From: Gammaproteobacteria bacterium
GTDB taxonomy: Bacteria; Pseudomonadota; Gammaproteobacteria; Eutrophobiales; Eutrophobiaceae
Direction of reading: 5' to 3'
Assembly (NCBI GenBank): GCA_016198885.1
Contig: JACQHV010000090.1
Coordinates: forward strand, 1 to 7,562
DNA length: 7,562 nt
How positions within the stretch are numbered: position 1 is the stretch's first letter; the number at the start of each line of letters is the position of its first letter. The notes below the pieces were generated by a model, which made no database searches, was not told the origin of the DNA, and worked only from the letters and a program-made list of their open reading frames with translations. The position numbers were made by a program, and so were the translations under genes. Below, one piece after another: positions 5,904-7,562 of the stretch.

Positions 5904-7202
5904 TTAAAGTGCAGGAAGGTATGACTGCAACTTAACATCATCCAGTCCTGACTCATGACATAGTTGATACAACTGTGGGGCTTCCATATTAACTTCCATT
6001 ATCCATCCACCTTGTTCATCAGTACACTCATTATATACAGCCCCTATATCAAATAACTGTGCGCGCAGTCTTCCAGCGGACGCCGGTAAACACAGTCGAT
6101 GCCGTCGTGCCTTGCCTGAAATGAACTGGTAAATTGCATCAATCAGATATTCCACGCCTGCACCTGTCCGCGCAGATAACCAGACGCGGTGTGGCTGACC
6201 ATCACCGTTCAACTCCATTCTTGGAGACAATTCCTGTTGACTGTCAATCTTGTTATACACTTCAATCTGGGGAATGGCGGAGGCGCCTATCTCATTGATA
6301 ACCTGATTGACCTGCTCAATATGTGCATGTCTGTGTTCATCATTTACATCGATCACATGCAAAAGCAGATCAGCCTCCTGTGTCTCCTCCAGTGTTGCAT
6401 GAAATGCCTCAATCAAATCATGCGGGATATGCCTGATAAATCCAACAGTATCGGTTACTATCACAGGAACACCAGGTGCTACATTAATCCTCCGTATCGT
6501 AGGATCCAAGGTTGCAAACAGTTTGTCTGCCACATAAACAGAGGCGCCTGTCAGATAATTAAACAACGTCGATTTGCCTGCGTTGGTATATCCTACCAGT
6601 GAAACCAGGGGTATTTCAGATCTTCTGCGTTGTTTTCTTCCCTGCTGGCGCTGGCACCTGACTTTCTCCAGGCGCGCATTGATCGTCTTGATACGTTTTC
6701 CGATAAGGCGCCGGTCGGTTTCAAGCTGGGTTTCACCGGGACCTCGTAAACCAATACCACCTTTCTGCCGCTCCAGGTGTGTCCAGCCACGTATTAATCG
6801 GGTTGAGAGATTTTGTAACTGGGCCTTCTCGACCTGCAGTTTGCCCTCATAACTGCGCGCACGTTGTGCAAATATATCAAGAATCAATTCAACCCGATCG
6901 ATAACACGGCAATTTAATTCACGTTCAAGATTTCTTTCCTGTGCCGGATTGATAACATGGTTGAAAATAATAACATCGGCCTCGTGCATATCTACAGCTT
7001 GTTTAATAACATCAAGTTTGCCTTGTCCGATGTAATAGCGCGGATTCGGGACATCCCTGGTACAGGTGATGGTGGTTTTTACACTGATGCCTGATGAGAC
7101 AGCAAGTTCGATAAACTCATCGAGGTCCTCATTAAACTCCTTGCTGCGAAAATTTATATGGACCAGGACAGCACGCTCGCTGCCGGCAGATAATTCATTC
7201 AA
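5904..7202 (-). CDS. hflX: Ribosome-associated GTPase HflX, TTG start
   Basis: HflX binds the 50S subunit and splits or rescues stalled ribosomes, notably under heat or antibiotic stress. The 432 residues match the family. The amino-terminal HflX domain is followed by the linker signature with RGWTHLERQKGGIGLRGPGETQLETD (138-163). The GTPase domain carries G1 GYTNAGKST (204-212), ATLDPT (230-235), G3 DTVGF (251-255), G4 NKID (317-320) and G5 SARTGAG (343-349). A short C-terminal domain closes it. The start is TTG: no ATG or GTG occurs in frame between the hfq stop and this codon, and NELSAGSERAVLVH aligns with the usual MFERPSGGERAVLVH beginning. The ribosome-binding site is weak (GGTG seven bases upstream). 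The hfq stop lies 24 bases upstream in the same frame. The low-efficiency start may keep HflX far below Hfq. Confidence 0.96.
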   Translation of the reverse strand: MNELSAGSERAVLVHINFRSKEFNEDLDEFIELAVSSGISVKTTITCTRDVPNPRYYIGQGKLDVIKQAVDMHEADVIIFNHVINPAQERNLERELNCRVIDRVELILDIFAQRARSYEGKLQVEKAQLQNLSTRLIRGWTHLERQKGGIGLRGPGETQLETDRRLIGKRIKTINARLEKVRCQRQQGRKQRRRSEIPLVSLVGYTNAGKSTLFNYLTGASVYVADKLFATLDPTIRRINVAPGVPVIVTDTVGFIRHIPHDLIEAFHATLEETQEADLLLHVIDVNDEHRHAHIEQVNQVINEIGASAIPQIEVYNKIDSQQELSPRMELNGDGQPHRVWLSARTGAGVEYLIDAIYQFISGKARRHRLCLPASAGRLRAQLFDIGAVYNECTDEQGGWIMEVNMEAPQLYQLCHESGLDDVKLQSYLPAL

Positions 7203-7226
7203 ATGATAACACCGATAATAATAGGA

Positions 7227-7481
7227 TCACGGGGACGTTGCATCTCCTCCACTGTCGTCTTCTGCCCTCGGTAATTTGACATTCCGCGCGGGGACAATGG
7301 TAGAGATCGCATGTTTATAGACCAGCTGACTTACAGAATTTTTAAGTAGCACCACAAATTGATCAAAAGATTCGACCTGTCCTTGTAATTTTATTCCATT
7401 TACGAGGTAAATTGACACAGGTACCCTCTCCTTGCGTAACGCATTCAGGAACGGATCCTGCAATGTATGCCCCTTACTCAT
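7227..7481 (-). CDS. hfq: RNA chaperone Hfq
   Basis: Hfq is the hexameric Sm-like chaperone that binds small RNAs and mRNAs and promotes their pairing and turnover. Its 84 residues hold the full Sm fold. GHTLQDPFLNALRKERVPVSIYLVNGIKLQG contains proximal-face Gln8 and the rim basic patch Arg16, Lys17, Arg19. VESFDQFVVLLKNSVSQLVYKHAISTIVP contains Gln41, Phe42 and the proximal-pore YKH (55-57). The core resembles gammaproteobacterial proteins more than betaproteobacterial ones. The C-terminal tail is short (about 20 residues) and has an acidic patch, AEDDSGGD, comparable in character to the acidic tip that releases RNA in E. coli Hfq. AAGGAG (7489-7494) lies seven bases before the ATG, a strong ribosome-binding site. 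It heads the visible hfq-hflX-hflK-hflC run; miaA or another gene may lie upstream, outside the window. Confidence 0.98.
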   Translation of the reverse strand: MSKGHTLQDPFLNALRKERVPVSIYLVNGIKLQGQVESFDQFVVLLKNSVSQLVYKHAISTIVPARNVKLPRAEDDSGGDATSP

Positions 7482-7488
7482 CGAGATT

Positions 7489-7562
7489 CTCCTTATTATT
7501 TATTTTAATCTTTATTATCCGTGAACCTGTCAGGGGATTCTAATTTTTATTATCATTTAATT
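7489..7562 (-). promoter_or_regulatory. AT-rich hfq leader with ribosome-binding site and possible promoter
   Basis: AAGGAG at 7489-7494 is the hfq ribosome-binding site. Beyond it the minus strand is very AT-rich. CTGACA matches the -35 consensus at five of six bases, and GATAAT lies only eight bases downstream of it, too close to be its partner; no well-spaced pair was found. No coding frame is evident, so if miaA lies upstream it ends outside the window. A promoter is plausible but not demonstrated. Confidence 0.35.

Noticed and set aside
6189..6602. A 137-codon plus-strand open frame opposite hflX
   Set aside because: It is antisense to the conserved GTPase domain of hflX, and its Cys/Ile-rich product resembles no known family.
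1..7562. CRISPR array, tRNA, rRNA, insertion sequence or attachment site
   Set aside because: No regularly spaced long direct repeats, cloverleaf, transposase frame or flanking target duplication was seen; the heptad arrays are far too short and degenerate for CRISPR.

Overview
The window carries a conserved proteobacterial housekeeping cluster on the minus strand and a small toxin-antitoxin cassette on the plus strand at its left end. Read in transcription order (right to left), the cluster is hfq, hflX, hflK, hflC, a DUF2065 (YjeT-type) membrane protein, hisZ and purA. From what I know of the families, this order is typical of Gammaproteobacteria such as Pseudomonas, and a similar order occurs in Betaproteobacteria. 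The Hfq core sequence and the DUF2065 gene between hflC and hisZ favour a gammaproteobacterium. I cannot name a genus. Using hisZ implies histidine synthesis with a short-form HisG encoded elsewhere.

Layout: 1-707 (+) is a HigB/HigA-like (Gp49 family / XRE family) pair. The toxin frame can be read upstream to an ATG at 22, but an in-frame TAG at 46-48 breaks it, so the toxin is probably dead or expressed only from an internal start. Positions 708-795 form a short convergent gap with a weak hairpin. Then, all on the minus strand: purA 796-2088; a 101-bp gap made largely of two inverted arrays of degenerate heptads; hisZ 2190-3365; DUF2065 3371-3556; a 269-bp gap holding a clear intrinsic terminator, a run of stem-loops and several palindromes; hflC 3826-4686; hflK 4689-5825; hflX 5904-7202; hfq 7227-7481. 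The last 81 bp are AT-rich hfq leader.

How the genes work together: Hfq is the RNA chaperone for small RNAs. HflX is a ribosome-binding GTPase that rescues or splits stalled ribosomes. HflK and HflC form the inner-membrane SPFH complex that encloses and modulates the FtsH protease. The terminator after hflC separates this regulatory and proteostasis unit from a metabolic unit (DUF2065-hisZ-purA) with its own probable control region. HisZ serves the first step of histidine synthesis, which consumes ATP, and PurA makes the AMP precursor, so the two are linked through the purine pool.

I see no wholly new system. The points most worth a second look are the amber-interrupted toxin, the structured hflC 3' untranslated region, the inverted heptad arrays before purA, the palindrome-rich region before DUF2065-hisZ, and the TTG start of hflX.
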